A stretch of 64,000 bases of DNA from Geothrix terrae. GTDB lineage: Bacteria; Acidobacteriota; Holophagae; Holophagales; Holophagaceae. The stretch spans positions 186,001-250,000 of the forward strand of contig NZ_JAKZLA010000004.1 of assembly GCF_022808775.1 (NCBI RefSeq), given 5' to 3'. The notes under the pieces are model-generated. The model saw only the letters and a list, made by a program, of their open reading frames with translations. It was not told the DNA's origin and did no database searches. Shown here in pieces: positions 27,926 through 37,299 of the stretch. Numbering within the stretch: position 1 is the stretch's first letter; each line of letters opens with the position of its first letter. The translations under genes and the position numbers were made by a program.

Positions 27926-29239
27926 ATGCAGCCCTATTCGAATGCCTCGACGGCGGCCTCGATCAACGCAACCCAACGCAAATTGATGCTTGGCGTCGCC
28001 ATTGCGACGCTGCTGGCATTTGCCATCGTGATCGCCGACCTGGCGAGCGGCGGCCGCCTTGATCCGCCGGAGCTGCGCGCCGCGGCGACCCTGCTCGACG
28101 GCTCCTGGCGATTCCATACCGGCGATGACCCCCGCTGGGCGGAGGCCACCACGGACGATAGCGGTTGGGAGGCGGTCGACATGACCGCCGCGCCGGGGAG
28201 CCACGATGGCGACGTCGGTCTGCCCGATTACGTCGGCGGATGGATGGCGCACGGTCATCCCGGCTATCACGGCTACGCCTGGTACCGGCGCGCGGTGACG
28301 GTGCCGGCCGGACCCGCGTCGTGGGACATCCTCGGACCGACCCTCGTCGAGAATGGCTACGAGCTCTATTGGAACGGTCTACTGTTAGGCGGGTCGGGCA
28401 GGCTCGGTGCGGCCCCGCGGGTCGTCGGCACGCGGCCGCTGCAGTTCGCCCTGCCTGCCGGTGTGGCGGGCACCCGTGGCGTGCTCGCCGTCCGCGCGTA
28501 CATGCCTCCCGTTTCCGGTGTCAGCGCAGACGGCGGCGGCATGCACAGCGTTCCCATACTGGCTCCGCGGCCGACGAGCGATGCGCTCCACCGCGTGCAA
28601 TGGCAGCGAACGATCGCCGGTTACATCGTCGACGTGATCGAGCCGTTAACGATGCTTGCACTCATTGGCCTGGCACTCTGGTGCCGGCCTCGAAGCAGCC
28701 ACGGGCGTTTCTTGATCTTCGCCTGCATCGCGCTCGCGCTCATGGCGGCCAGGCGCCTCAACAACGCGATCGTCGCGTGGACCGATCTGATGGACCTGGC
28801 TACCTATGCCTGGCTGGCGTCAGTGATGTGGGTGCCCACGGTGGCCGCCTGGACGTTTGCCTGGAATCGCTGGTGCCTTCCTCCGTGGCGGAGCTTCGAT
28901 GTGTCCGCCGCGCTGCTGGCGGTCGCCGCGATTGTCGGCGCCGTGATCCATTCGGCAAGTGTGACGAGGGGCAGCCGGCTCGCGTCCATCGCGCTGTTTG
29001 TTGTGATAGGCGCGCGCATCGTCCGCAGCGGGTCCATGCGGATCCTGGCGCTCGTCACGTTGGCCTCCGTCATGGCCGCGCTATTCGGCGGCGAACTGCT
29101 CGATGCGATCGGCGTACCGGGCATCTGGTTTCCGTTCGGCATCGGCGTGTCGCGGACGCAGTACGTTTACGCGTTCGCGATTCCGCTCCTCGCATTCTTG
29201 AGCGTGCGGACCTTGTTTCCAAAGAGAGCGGATCGATAG
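27926..29239 (+). CDS. Membrane sensor-like protein: jelly-roll domain plus seven-helix region
   Basis: A 437-residue protein with an N-terminal helix (about 20-40). A beta-rich region (about 50-205: LDGSWRFHTGDDP, GYHGYAWYRR, YELYWNG) resembles the sugar-binding domain of glycoside hydrolase family 2. Seven or so hydrophobic helices follow (about 212-430). The architecture recalls 7TMR-DISM receptors but has no signalling output domain. Codon use differs from neighbours (more ATC/GCG/CGC with weaker third-position bias), and the gene sits in a compositionally distinct patch, so I infer transfer, possibly from a gammaproteobacterium. Function unknown. Confidence 0.72.
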   Translation: MQPYSNASTAASINATQRKLMLGVAIATLLAFAIVIADLASGGRLDPPELRAAATLLDGSWRFHTGDDPRWAEATTDDSGWEAVDMTAAPGSHDGDVGLPDYVGGWMAHGHPGYHGYAWYRRAVTVPAGPASWDILGPTLVENGYELYWNGLLLGGSGRLGAAPRVVGTRPLQFALPAGVAGTRGVLAVRAYMPPVSGVSADGGGMHSVPILAPRPTSDALHRVQWQRTIAGYIVDVIEPLTMLALIGLALWCRPRSSHGRFLIFACIALALMAARRLNNAIVAWTDLMDLATYAWLASVMWVPTVAAWTFAWNRWCLPPWRSFDVSAALLAVAAIVGAVIHSASVTRGSRLASIALFVVIGARIVRSGSMRILALVTLASVMAALFGGELLDAIGVPGIWFPFGIGVSRTQYVYAFAIPLLAFLSVRTLFPKRADR

Positions 29240-29340
29240 GCGATACGGCGAGGTGGTACCGCGGCCTTCAGATCCTCTGCCAAGACAGCCTCCCTCTGAC
29301 CCCTTGCCGGACCTTGGAGGGATAGCGGTACACTCCCCGC

Positions 29341-29910
29341 ATGGATCTCACCCGCTTTCTCGATCTCGTCCGCACCCAGGGCTGGCAGGGCTGGTCCCTG
29401 TGGGCCGTGCTGCTGGCCCAGGCCCTGCTCTGGGTCGGGCTGGTGCGCCTGCACCTGTCCCTCCATCGGGAGGAGGCGCCCTGGGATGAGTGCATCGGGA
29501 AGATCCGCAGCGCCTTTCTCCGCAAGCTGAACGGCGAGGAGGAGATCCAGGAGCTGAAGGTCCACCGCTACGCGCCCCTGGTGGACCAGCTCCTGGCCCT
29601 GCATTTCGCCGAGGAGAAGAGCGACCGCTTCGACCGCTGGCTGCTCCTGCGCTGGAAGGTGAAGGAGGGGCTGCGTCCCTTCTGGATCCGCTGGGGGCAC
29701 CTCATCATCGCCTTCGGGGCCGTCACCTGGTTCCTCCAGGGCCTGCGCCTGGACCTGGGCACGGAGGTGCTCAAGCGCACGCCCGTGGACCCCCGCATCC
29801 TCTGGGTCTGGCTGGGCTACGCCATGATCCTCGCCTGGAAGATCGTGCGCCTCCACGGCAACCTCGAGCGCGTCCAGCGCAGCCTCCTGCTGCCCCGGCG
29901 GGACGAGTAG
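29341..29910 (+). CDS. Three-helix membrane protein, unknown function
   Basis: A 189-residue protein. One hydrophobic segment lies near the N-terminus (about 18-37) and two near the C-terminus (about 117-136 and 150-167). A charged cytoplasmic-looking middle lies between them. The layout loosely recalls ExbB/MotA-type proteins, but no signature is visible. No clear ribosome-binding site precedes the ATG. It marks the return to the local base composition after the acquired patch and is followed by the acetyltransferase gene after 4 bp. Confidence 0.72.
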   Translation: MDLTRFLDLVRTQGWQGWSLWAVLLAQALLWVGLVRLHLSLHREEAPWDECIGKIRSAFLRKLNGEEEIQELKVHRYAPLVDQLLALHFAEEKSDRFDRWLLLRWKVKEGLRPFWIRWGHLIIAFGAVTWFLQGLRLDLGTEVLKRTPVDPRILWVWLGYAMILAWKIVRLHGNLERVQRSLLLPRRDE

Positions 29911-29914
29911 CACC

Positions 29915-30406
29915 ATGTCCTTCCTGATCCAGCCCTTCCAGCTGGGCCTCGAGGACCAGGTGCTCGACCTGATCCTCCCCATCCAGCAGATCGAGTTCGG
30001 CGTGCCCATCACCGCCCGGGACCAGCCGGATCTGGCACGGATCTCCGAGGTCTACCAAGCGGGTCGGGGCGGATTCTGGGTGGGCCTCGCAGAGGGTCGC
30101 GTGGTGGGGGCGCTCGGCCTCATCGATTTCGGAAGCGGAGGCGCCCTGCGGAAGATGTTCCTCCGCAGGGACCATCGCGGCAGCGGGTTGGCCCAGGCCC
30201 TCCTCGGCACCCTGCTCGACCACGCCAGGAATCACACCCTCCCGGGCCTCTGGCTGGGCACCCTCCCCCACATGGGCGCCGCCCACCGTTTCTACGAGCG
30301 CAACGGATTCCGGCGCGTGGAACCGGAGGAACTGCCCCTGGACTTTCCTCGCATGGCCGTGGATACCGTGTTCTACACGTTGGACCTCCCCCGTGCGTCG
30401 CGGTGA
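29915..30406 (+). CDS. GNAT-family N-acetyltransferase
   Basis: A 163-residue acetyltransferase. The acetyl-CoA-binding motif A is RRDHRGSGLAQALL (R-x-x-G-x-G/A form, about 83-96). Motif B lies near AHRFYERNGFRRV, the usual C-terminal signature. The substrate is unknown. Its last 14 bp overlap the yraN-like gene, so the two are co-translated. Confidence 0.88.
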   Translation: MSFLIQPFQLGLEDQVLDLILPIQQIEFGVPITARDQPDLARISEVYQAGRGGFWVGLAEGRVVGALGLIDFGSGGALRKMFLRRDHRGSGLAQALLGTLLDHARNHTLPGLWLGTLPHMGAAHRFYERNGFRRVEPEELPLDFPRMAVDTVFYTLDLPRASR

Positions 30407-30764
30407 GGCGGCCCGCCGCCTGGGCCTGCGAGCCGAACGGCTGACGCTCTGGCTGCTCTGGGCCCGGGGCTGGGACCTGGTGGCCTGGCGGCAGAAGCTG
30501 GGCCGCTACGAGCTGGACCTGCTCCTGAGCCGCGGGCCGGAGCTGCGCCTGCTGGAGGTGAAGGCCCGGCGACCCGGCGCCTGGGTGGGCGCCGACACGG
30601 CCCTGGAGCCCGAGCAGCGCCTCCGTCTCCAGCGGGCCTTCCGCGCCTGGCTCGACCGGGTGCCCTGGCCCGGGCAGGTCACCTTCCAGCGGGTGAGCTG
30701 GGCCGGGCTGAGGTGCCGCTTCCATCCGCCGGAGCGCTGGGACGCCCTCAAGCTCCGCCCCTGA
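30393..30764 (+). CDS. YraN/UPF0102-family putative endonuclease
   Basis: A 123-residue protein of the YraN family. The conserved core GRYELDLLLSR...LRLLEVKARR carries the Asp-(x)n-Glu-x-Lys pattern of the restriction-endonuclease-like fold. The start is GTG at 30393, inside the end of the acetyltransferase gene. YraN proteins are common next to ribosome or RNase HII genes, and their exact role is unsettled. Confidence 0.88.
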   Translation: MRRGEAARRLGLRAERLTLWLLWARGWDLVAWRQKLGRYELDLLLSRGPELRLLEVKARRPGAWVGADTALEPEQRLRLQRAFRAWLDRVPWPGQVTFQRVSWAGLRCRFHPPERWDALKLRP

Positions 30765-30816
30765 GACCACCCGGAACCATCGCTCCCGGCCGGTCCGTCC
30801 CGGAGCCGGCTCCGCG

Positions 30817-30831
30817 TGGCACAACCCTCGC
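30817..30831 (+). promoter_or_regulatory. Candidate sigma-54 promoter upstream of flhG-fliA
   Basis: TGGCAC, five bases, then TCGC. This fits TGGCAC-N5-TTGC with one mismatch and keeps the invariant GG-N10-GC spacing. It lies 127 bp upstream of flhG on the same strand. Flagellar genes are often sigma-54 dependent, so the position makes sense, but GC-rich DNA gives chance matches. Confidence 0.4.
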
Positions 30832-30957
30832 CCCACACCCACCGGGTGTCGGTATGTTGACCTTCCAGAACTGTCTGCTTCCATCACGGGCCCACCGGGC
30901 CCGTCGGCCGGGTTTGGCTGCCTTCGGCCTCCGGCCGGGGCGGACCGGGGCATCCGC

Positions 30958-31827
30958 ATGAGCGACCACCCGGTTCCCCGCCTCCGCAGCCTTCCCCTGG
31001 GCCAGGGGAATGAGGCGCCCATGTTCGCGGCCCGGGTCGTGGCCATCACCTCTGGCAAGGGCGGGGTGGGAAAAAGCAATGTCACCGCCGGCTTGGCCAT
31101 GACCTTGGCCCGGCAGGGCCAGCGGGTGGTGGTCATGGATGCCAATTTCGGCCTCTCCAACCTCGATATCCTCCTGGGTCTTTCGCCTAAATACACGCTG
31201 GAGCACGTATTGCGCGGCGAGAAGGTGCTGGAGGAGATCCTCGTCGAGGGACCGATGGGTGTACAGATCCTGCCCACAGGCAGCGGACTCCAGGAGCTGA
31301 CCCGCCTCGACACCCTGAGCGAGCTGCGCCTGGTCCAGGGCCTCCAGCGGGTGGCGGAGACGGTGGATTGGCTGTTGATCGACACGGCCGCGGGCATCCA
31401 CGAATCGGTCCTCAAGCTGCTCCTGGCGGCGCAAGAGGTCATCCTCGTGGCCACACCCGAACCCACCAGCCTGGTGGACGCCTACGCCATGGTGAAGGTG
31501 CTGCACCTGCGCGAGCCTTCGAAACCACTGTGGCTGCTGGTGAACAACGGCCACAGCGCGGACGAGGCCCGGGAGACCATCGATCAGCTCCAGGAGGCCA
31601 CGGAGCGGTTCCTGGGCAAGCGGCTCCAAGTGCTGGGCATGGTCCCCCACGATCCCCACATCCTCCAGGCGGTGCGCCAGCAGCGAGGCGTGGTGGAGCT
31701 CTTCCCGGACTGTCCCGCCGCCCGGGCCTTCGGCCTCATCGTCCGGCAACTGCTGAGTCAAACGTCCTTGCAGGTCGATGACTTTGCGGCATTCTGGAAG
31801 CTGCCCGCGCCCGGTGACGCGCCCTAG
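30958..31827 (+). CDS. flhG: FlhG/FleN-type MinD-like ATPase, flagellar number regulator
   Basis: A 289-residue ParA/MinD-family ATPase. The deviant Walker A is SGKGGVGKS (about 32-40), followed by VVVMDANFGLSNLDILLG, typical of FlhG/YlxH, and a Walker B-like LLIDTAAGI. FlhG limits flagellum number and placement together with FlhF. The next gene is fliA, the usual order, but flhF is absent upstream, where the gene is yraN-like. An N-terminal stretch of about 22 residues precedes the ATPase core and may be the activating helix. Confidence 0.9.
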   Translation: MSDHPVPRLRSLPLGQGNEAPMFAARVVAITSGKGGVGKSNVTAGLAMTLARQGQRVVVMDANFGLSNLDILLGLSPKYTLEHVLRGEKVLEEILVEGPMGVQILPTGSGLQELTRLDTLSELRLVQGLQRVAETVDWLLIDTAAGIHESVLKLLLAAQEVILVATPEPTSLVDAYAMVKVLHLREPSKPLWLLVNNGHSADEARETIDQLQEATERFLGKRLQVLGMVPHDPHILQAVRQQRGVVELFPDCPAARAFGLIVRQLLSQTSLQVDDFAAFWKLPAPGDAP

Positions 31828-31835
31828 GAACCTGG

Positions 31836-32729
31836 ATGGTCGTGAGTCCTGACCATGAGCCCTTCGATTCCGGTCCATCGACTGGGGATGAGCTGGCGCG
31901 TGCCGTGGCGGCGGCTCCGGCCGCCCTCCGTCCCTGGGCGGCCCTGCTGGCGGCCAGCGAGCGGGCGAAGGAATCCGAAGCCGCCCCCGCCGAGGACGAC
32001 GACGAGCCCGAACCCTTCGACCGGAACAACCGCGAGCAGATCATCAAGGACTACGTGCCCCTGGTGAAGTTCGTGGCCCACCGCATCGCCTCGCGGCTGC
32101 CCTCCCACGTGGAGCTGGACGACCTCATCAACAGCGGCATCCTGGGCCTGATGGACGCCATCGAGAAGTTCGAGCCCACCCGCAACATCAAGTTCAAGAC
32201 CTACGCCGAGCTGCGGATCAAGGGCGCCATCCTAGACGGCCTGCGGGACCTGGACTGGGTGCCCCGCAGCCTCCGGCGGAAGAAGAAGGACATCGAGACC
32301 GCCTACCGGCTCATCGAGCAGCAGAAGGGCCGGGCGGCCTCGGACGAGGAGGTGGCGCGCCATCTGGGCATCGCCCTCGACGAGCTGCATAAGAACCTGG
32401 ATGAGCTCAAGGGCGTCACCCTCGGCACTTTCGTGGACGCGGGGGAGGACGGCGAAGGCGAGAGCCTCATCAGCTTCGTGCCGGATCCAGACGCGGAGGA
32501 CCCCCATCAGGTCTTCCAGACCGCGGAGATCAAGGACATCCTCCAGTCGGCCATCGAGGGACGTCCCAAGAAGGAGAAGTTCGTGGTCCAGCTCTACTAC
32601 TTCGACGAGCTGACCATGAAGGAGATCGGGATCCTACTGAACATCACGGAATCCCGGGTCTCCCAGCTGCACACCAAGGCCATGCTGCAGCTCCGCAGCA
32701 AGCTGCTGGAGAAGCAGATCCGGGGCTGA
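31836..32729 (+). CDS. fliA: RNA polymerase sigma factor FliA (sigma-28)
   Basis: A 297-residue FliA-type sigma factor. Region 2 contains DDLINSGILGLMDAIEKF and region 4 contains LTMKEIGILLNITESRVSQL. Between them lies a region 3 of the sigma-28 group (VPRSLRRKKKDIETAY). The first 65 residues are an Ala/Pro/Glu/Asp-rich extension absent from enterobacterial FliA. AGGA precedes the ATG. It starts 8 bp after flhG. It would direct late flagellar and chemotaxis genes, none of which are in this window. Confidence 0.93.
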   Translation: MVVSPDHEPFDSGPSTGDELARAVAAAPAALRPWAALLAASERAKESEAAPAEDDDEPEPFDRNNREQIIKDYVPLVKFVAHRIASRLPSHVELDDLINSGILGLMDAIEKFEPTRNIKFKTYAELRIKGAILDGLRDLDWVPRSLRRKKKDIETAYRLIEQQKGRAASDEEVARHLGIALDELHKNLDELKGVTLGTFVDAGEDGEGESLISFVPDPDAEDPHQVFQTAEIKDILQSAIEGRPKKEKFVVQLYYFDELTMKEIGILLNITESRVSQLHTKAMLQLRSKLLEKQIRG

Positions 32730-32786
32730 TCGGATCGCCGCCCCGGCCCAGGACCCTTCGAGGACGCCTTCACTTATCCTGGGAGC

Positions 32787-33548
32787 ATGTCGCTTCGCCT
32801 GCTCCTGATCGGTCTTCTCGTCGGCTTCATGGGTGGGCTCTTCGGCAAGGGGGGGAGCGCCGTCGCCACCCCGCTGCTGCAGCTGGCCGGGGTGCCGGCC
32901 TTCTTCGCCGTGGCCTCCCCCCTTCCCGCCACCATCCCCGGGACCCTGGTGGCCAGCCTGGCCTACCTCAAGGAGGGGCTCTACGACCGGAAAGTGGTGT
33001 TCTGGAGCATCCTGGCGGGCGTGCCGGCCACGGTGGCCGGCGCCTGGGCCAGCCACTGGGTGGGCGGCACCGGCCTCCTCCTCCTCAGCAACCTGGTGAT
33101 CTCCGGCCTGGGCCTGTCCTTCCTGATGCACCCCACCACGGCGCATGCCGCGCCCGACCTGGCCCCTGCCGCCAAGACCTGGCTGGCGGCCGCCGTGGGA
33201 TTGGTGGTGGGCTTCCTGTCGGGCCTGCTCGCCAACGCCGGCGGCTTCCTGCTGGCGCCGCTCTATGCCAGGGTGCTCCGCCTCCCCCTGAAAACGGCCT
33301 TCGCCTGCTCCCTGGTGGCCTCCGCCGCCCTCGCCATCCCGGGCACCGTTGTCCATGTGGCCTTGGGCCATGTGTCCTGGCCCATCGTGCTGATCTTCGG
33401 CCTGGGCTCCATTCCCCTGTCCTACCTGGGCGCCCGCACCGCGGTCCGCATGAACACCCGAACGCTGGAGCCCATCTTCGGCTGCGTGCTGCTGATCATC
33501 GGGGCCCTGGGCGTGGCCGACAGCCTCGGATGGCGGCTGCACCTCTGA
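32787..33548 (+). CDS. TauE/SafE-family membrane exporter
   Basis: A 253-residue membrane protein with about eight hydrophobic helices in two repeats. The repeats carry the family-typical GFMGGLFGKGGSAVATPLL (about 12-30) and VGFLSGLLANAGGFLLAPL. Members export sulfite, sulfoacetate or other organic anions. It stands alone between fliA and glmS, so the substrate is unknown. Confidence 0.9.
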   Translation: MSLRLLLIGLLVGFMGGLFGKGGSAVATPLLQLAGVPAFFAVASPLPATIPGTLVASLAYLKEGLYDRKVVFWSILAGVPATVAGAWASHWVGGTGLLLLSNLVISGLGLSFLMHPTTAHAAPDLAPAAKTWLAAAVGLVVGFLSGLLANAGGFLLAPLYARVLRLPLKTAFACSLVASAALAIPGTVVHVALGHVSWPIVLIFGLGSIPLSYLGARTAVRMNTRTLEPIFGCVLLIIGALGVADSLGWRLHL

Positions 33549-33696
33549 CCGGGGCCCCGCAGCCACCGCGCGGCCGCCTCGTGGCGGGGACGCCACATCT
33601 GTGGTCCTGGTCCCACCGCAAGCCGTGGCCCTCCCACCACATTGGTCCCGCTGGCCGTGCGCGCTAAGGTGAACGCGGACAGGAACGGAGGTCGAC

Positions 33697-35529
<1,833 letters not shown>

Positions 35530-35622
35530 CCCGGTCACCAGAATTTCCAGGAAAGTCACGGCCGCCCCGCCGGTTCGGCCCCACCTTCAAGGTGGACGGG
35601 TGTCCCCCGGATGGAGGCTGCC

Positions 35623-35745
35623 ATGGCCGCCCACTTCCTCCGCCGCCACGACTTCGCGCACGACCCCTCGATCGATTGGCTGCTGATCCTGATCGGGGCC
35701 CTGTTCGCCTGGCTCTTCTGGCCGGCCACCCACGTTCACCATTGA
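35623..35745 (+). CDS. Tiny single-helix membrane protein with His-rich ends (40 aa)
   Basis: A 40-residue protein. A short N-terminus rich in His and Arg (AAHFLRRHDFAHD) is followed by one membrane helix (about 19-33, WLLILIGALFAWLFW). The C-terminus is THVHH. GGAGG lies exactly five bases before the ATG, supporting real translation. It lies 93 bp after glmS and is followed by a second small His-rich membrane protein. Function unknown. Histidines could bind Ni, Zn, Cu or haem. Confidence 0.62.
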   Translation: MAAHFLRRHDFAHDPSIDWLLILIGALFAWLFWPATHVHH

Positions 35746-35830
35746 CCCTTTCCGGAGGGTTTGGATGGCGCTGGGCAAGTTCGCGACCGATGTTGGGTAT
35801 GGACCGTGGTCCTCAGGATCGGAGGTTCCC

Positions 35831-35989
35831 ATGACCACCCACGCCCACCCCCATCCTCATGGTCATCCCCACTTTCATCCCCAGGTGCCCCTCGCCCGGT
35901 TCACCCTGGATCATCCCTACGCCGCCGAATGGACCCTGGTGATCCTCGGCACCCTGGCCGCCCTGCTGCTCTGGTACTGGAACAGCTGA
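35831..35989 (+). CDS. Tiny His-rich single-helix membrane protein (52 aa)
   Basis: A 52-residue protein. The N-terminus MTTHAHPHPHGHPHFHP has seven histidines alternating with other residues, a metal-binding look. A single helix follows (about 34-50, WTLVILGTLAALLLWYW). GGAGG lies five bases before ATG 35831. An in-frame ATG at 35765, also with GGAGGG five bases upstream, would add 22 residues, so two start forms are possible. It forms a pair with the 40-residue protein just upstream. Confidence 0.65.
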   Translation: MTTHAHPHPHGHPHFHPQVPLARFTLDHPYAAEWTLVILGTLAALLLWYWNS

Positions 35990-36049
35990 CCCCCGCCCCG
36001 CCTGGAGGCTCGACAGCCGCCCCCGTTCCGCTAAGATAGAGCTTCGCGC

Positions 36050-36127
<78 letters not shown>

Positions 36128-36128
<1 letters not shown>

Positions 36129-36150
36129 AAGGCCGCATTTGCGGCCTTTT
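36128..36150 (+). terminator. Intrinsic terminator after tRNA-Val
   Basis: GGCCGC, loop ATTT, GCGGCC, flanked by AAA before and TTTT after. It directly follows the tRNA CCA end. Confidence 0.88.
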
Positions 36151-36163
36151 CTGTATCTCCAAT

Positions 36164-36176
36164 CGGGCGGTCTCGA
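36164..36176 (-). repeat. Inverted copy of tRNA-Val T-arm segment
   Basis: CGGGCGGTCTCGA is the exact reverse complement of 36103-36115 in the tRNA. Together with the two direct copies it suggests repeated recombination at this site. Confidence 0.6.
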
Positions 36177-36363
36177 GCCGCCGAGAAAGTCCGGCGGGCA
36201 GGTAGGGGCCCGCTGGAGGCCCTCCAGTGGAGGGCCGGAGGCGATCAGGCCCCGTGCCCAGCCGGACGCATGCTGACTCGGGGCTCCGCCCCTCGCCCTT
36301 CGGGCGGCAATCCGCTCCGCGGATTCCGTCCTATCCTCCCTCCGCTCCGCTTCGGTCGAATGG

Positions 36364-36389
36364 TCGAGACCGCCCGCGCCAACCAGCCA
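36364..36389 (+). repeat. Direct repeat copy 2 of tRNA-Val 3' end (att-like)
   Basis: 26 nt identical to 36103-36128, exactly 261 bp downstream. The rest of the tRNA is missing here, so this is a fragment, not a gene. It fits an attachment-site remnant left by an integrated element. Confidence 0.8.
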
Positions 36390-36444
36390 GGAAAAGCTCG
36401 AACCCCCTAGGCCGGACTGTTGGTTTCCAAAAGCCACATGGGCC

Positions 36445-36471
36445 TGTAACCTTTCGGCGCCCGGATGCGTG
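36445..36471 (+). promoter_or_regulatory. Candidate ECF41-type promoter of the decarboxylase gene
   Basis: TGTAACC, exactly 16 bases, then CGTG. The known ECF41 promoter is TGTCACA-N16-CGTC. The match is partial, but the position, 130 bp before the decarboxylase gene and next to an ECF41 sigma gene, is right. Tentative. Confidence 0.35.
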
Positions 36472-36602
36472 TCGTCTGTTGAAGGGGCAGCCGAGCAGGA
36501 TCCCCATCCCAAGGACGGGCGGGACCCTGAATGACGCGCCAAACCCACAACAAGCATCCTTCGCGGCTTCTTGCCATGGATGCCAGCAAACAAGGAGAAG
36601 CA

Positions 36603-37082
36603 ATGCAACCTCGACTGGATTACACCAAGGCTTCATCGGGTGCCTTCAAGGCGATGCTGGGCTTGGAAATACACGTGAGCAAATCGGGGCTGGAGCCGTC
36701 GCTGGTCGAGCTCGTCAAGCTGAGGGTCTCCCAGATCAACGGCTGCGCCTTCTGCCTCGACATGCACACCAAGGAACTGAGGGCTTCGGGTGAAACCGAA
36801 CAGCGGCTCTACCTTCTGAGCAGCTGGCGGGAGGCCGCCCTGTACTCCGAACGGGAACGGGCCGGGCTGGCCTGGGCGGAGGTCCTCACGCGCCTCCCGG
36901 AGGGGGGTGTGCCGGATGAGACTTTCGAGCTGGTCCGGAACCATTTCAGCGAGACCCAGTTGGTCGACCTGACTCTGGCCATCGTCTCCATCAATGGTTG
37001 GAACCGGCTGAACATCGGTTTCCGGACTCCGGCCGGGGGCTATGTCGCCCGGTCGGCGGCGGCGCTGCTTGCGGGTGACTAG
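36603..37082 (+). CDS. Carboxymuconolactone decarboxylase/AhpD-family protein
   Basis: A 159-residue protein of the CMD/AhpD fold. The redox motif is CAFCLDMH (two Cys plus downstream His) after a conserved Glu, as in alkylhydroperoxidase-like members. ATG 36603 has GGAG just upstream. The frame is open 24 codons further, but without support. CMD genes are the characteristic partners of ECF41 sigma factors, and the next gene encodes one. A role in peroxide or oxidative stress is likely. Confidence 0.9.
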   Translation: MQPRLDYTKASSGAFKAMLGLEIHVSKSGLEPSLVELVKLRVSQINGCAFCLDMHTKELRASGETEQRLYLLSSWREAALYSERERAGLAWAEVLTRLPEGGVPDETFELVRNHFSETQLVDLTLAIVSINGWNRLNIGFRTPAGGYVARSAAALLAGD

Positions 37083-37299
37083 GCCCGGTTCCTCTGGCTG
37101 ATCGTAGGCGCATCTGGGATGCAATAGCCGGATGGCCAGGTCCTTTGATCTTAGGGATGCCCCCTCCTGAACCAGTGGCCCGGGGGGGGGCAAAGGGCAG
37201 GAAATCACCATGCAAGCCAGATCGCAGACCCAAACCCGGAGTACGGAGGGGCTCCGACGTCGGCGCGTGCGATCCTTTCCCTTCCATGCCGAGGGGACC

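Larger units (their letters stand above)
36151..36602. other. Gene-free stretch between tRNA-Val and the decarboxylase gene
   Basis: About 450 bp without a convincing gene. It contains an inverted 13-nt copy of the tRNA T-arm (36164-36176) and several GC-rich inverted repeats. The second direct copy of the tRNA 3' end lies at 36364-36389. A candidate ECF promoter follows. Open frames here on the minus strand are antisense tRNA artefacts. Confidence 0.6.

Noticed and set aside
29250-29266. GGTGGTACCGCGG on the plus strand before the gene at 29341, T-box-like
   Set aside because: The upstream 200 bp are coding sequence of another gene, and no antiterminator/terminator pair follows. Probably chance.
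33549-33696. glmS ribozyme
   Set aside because: The leader is too short, and no ribozyme core sequence is visible.
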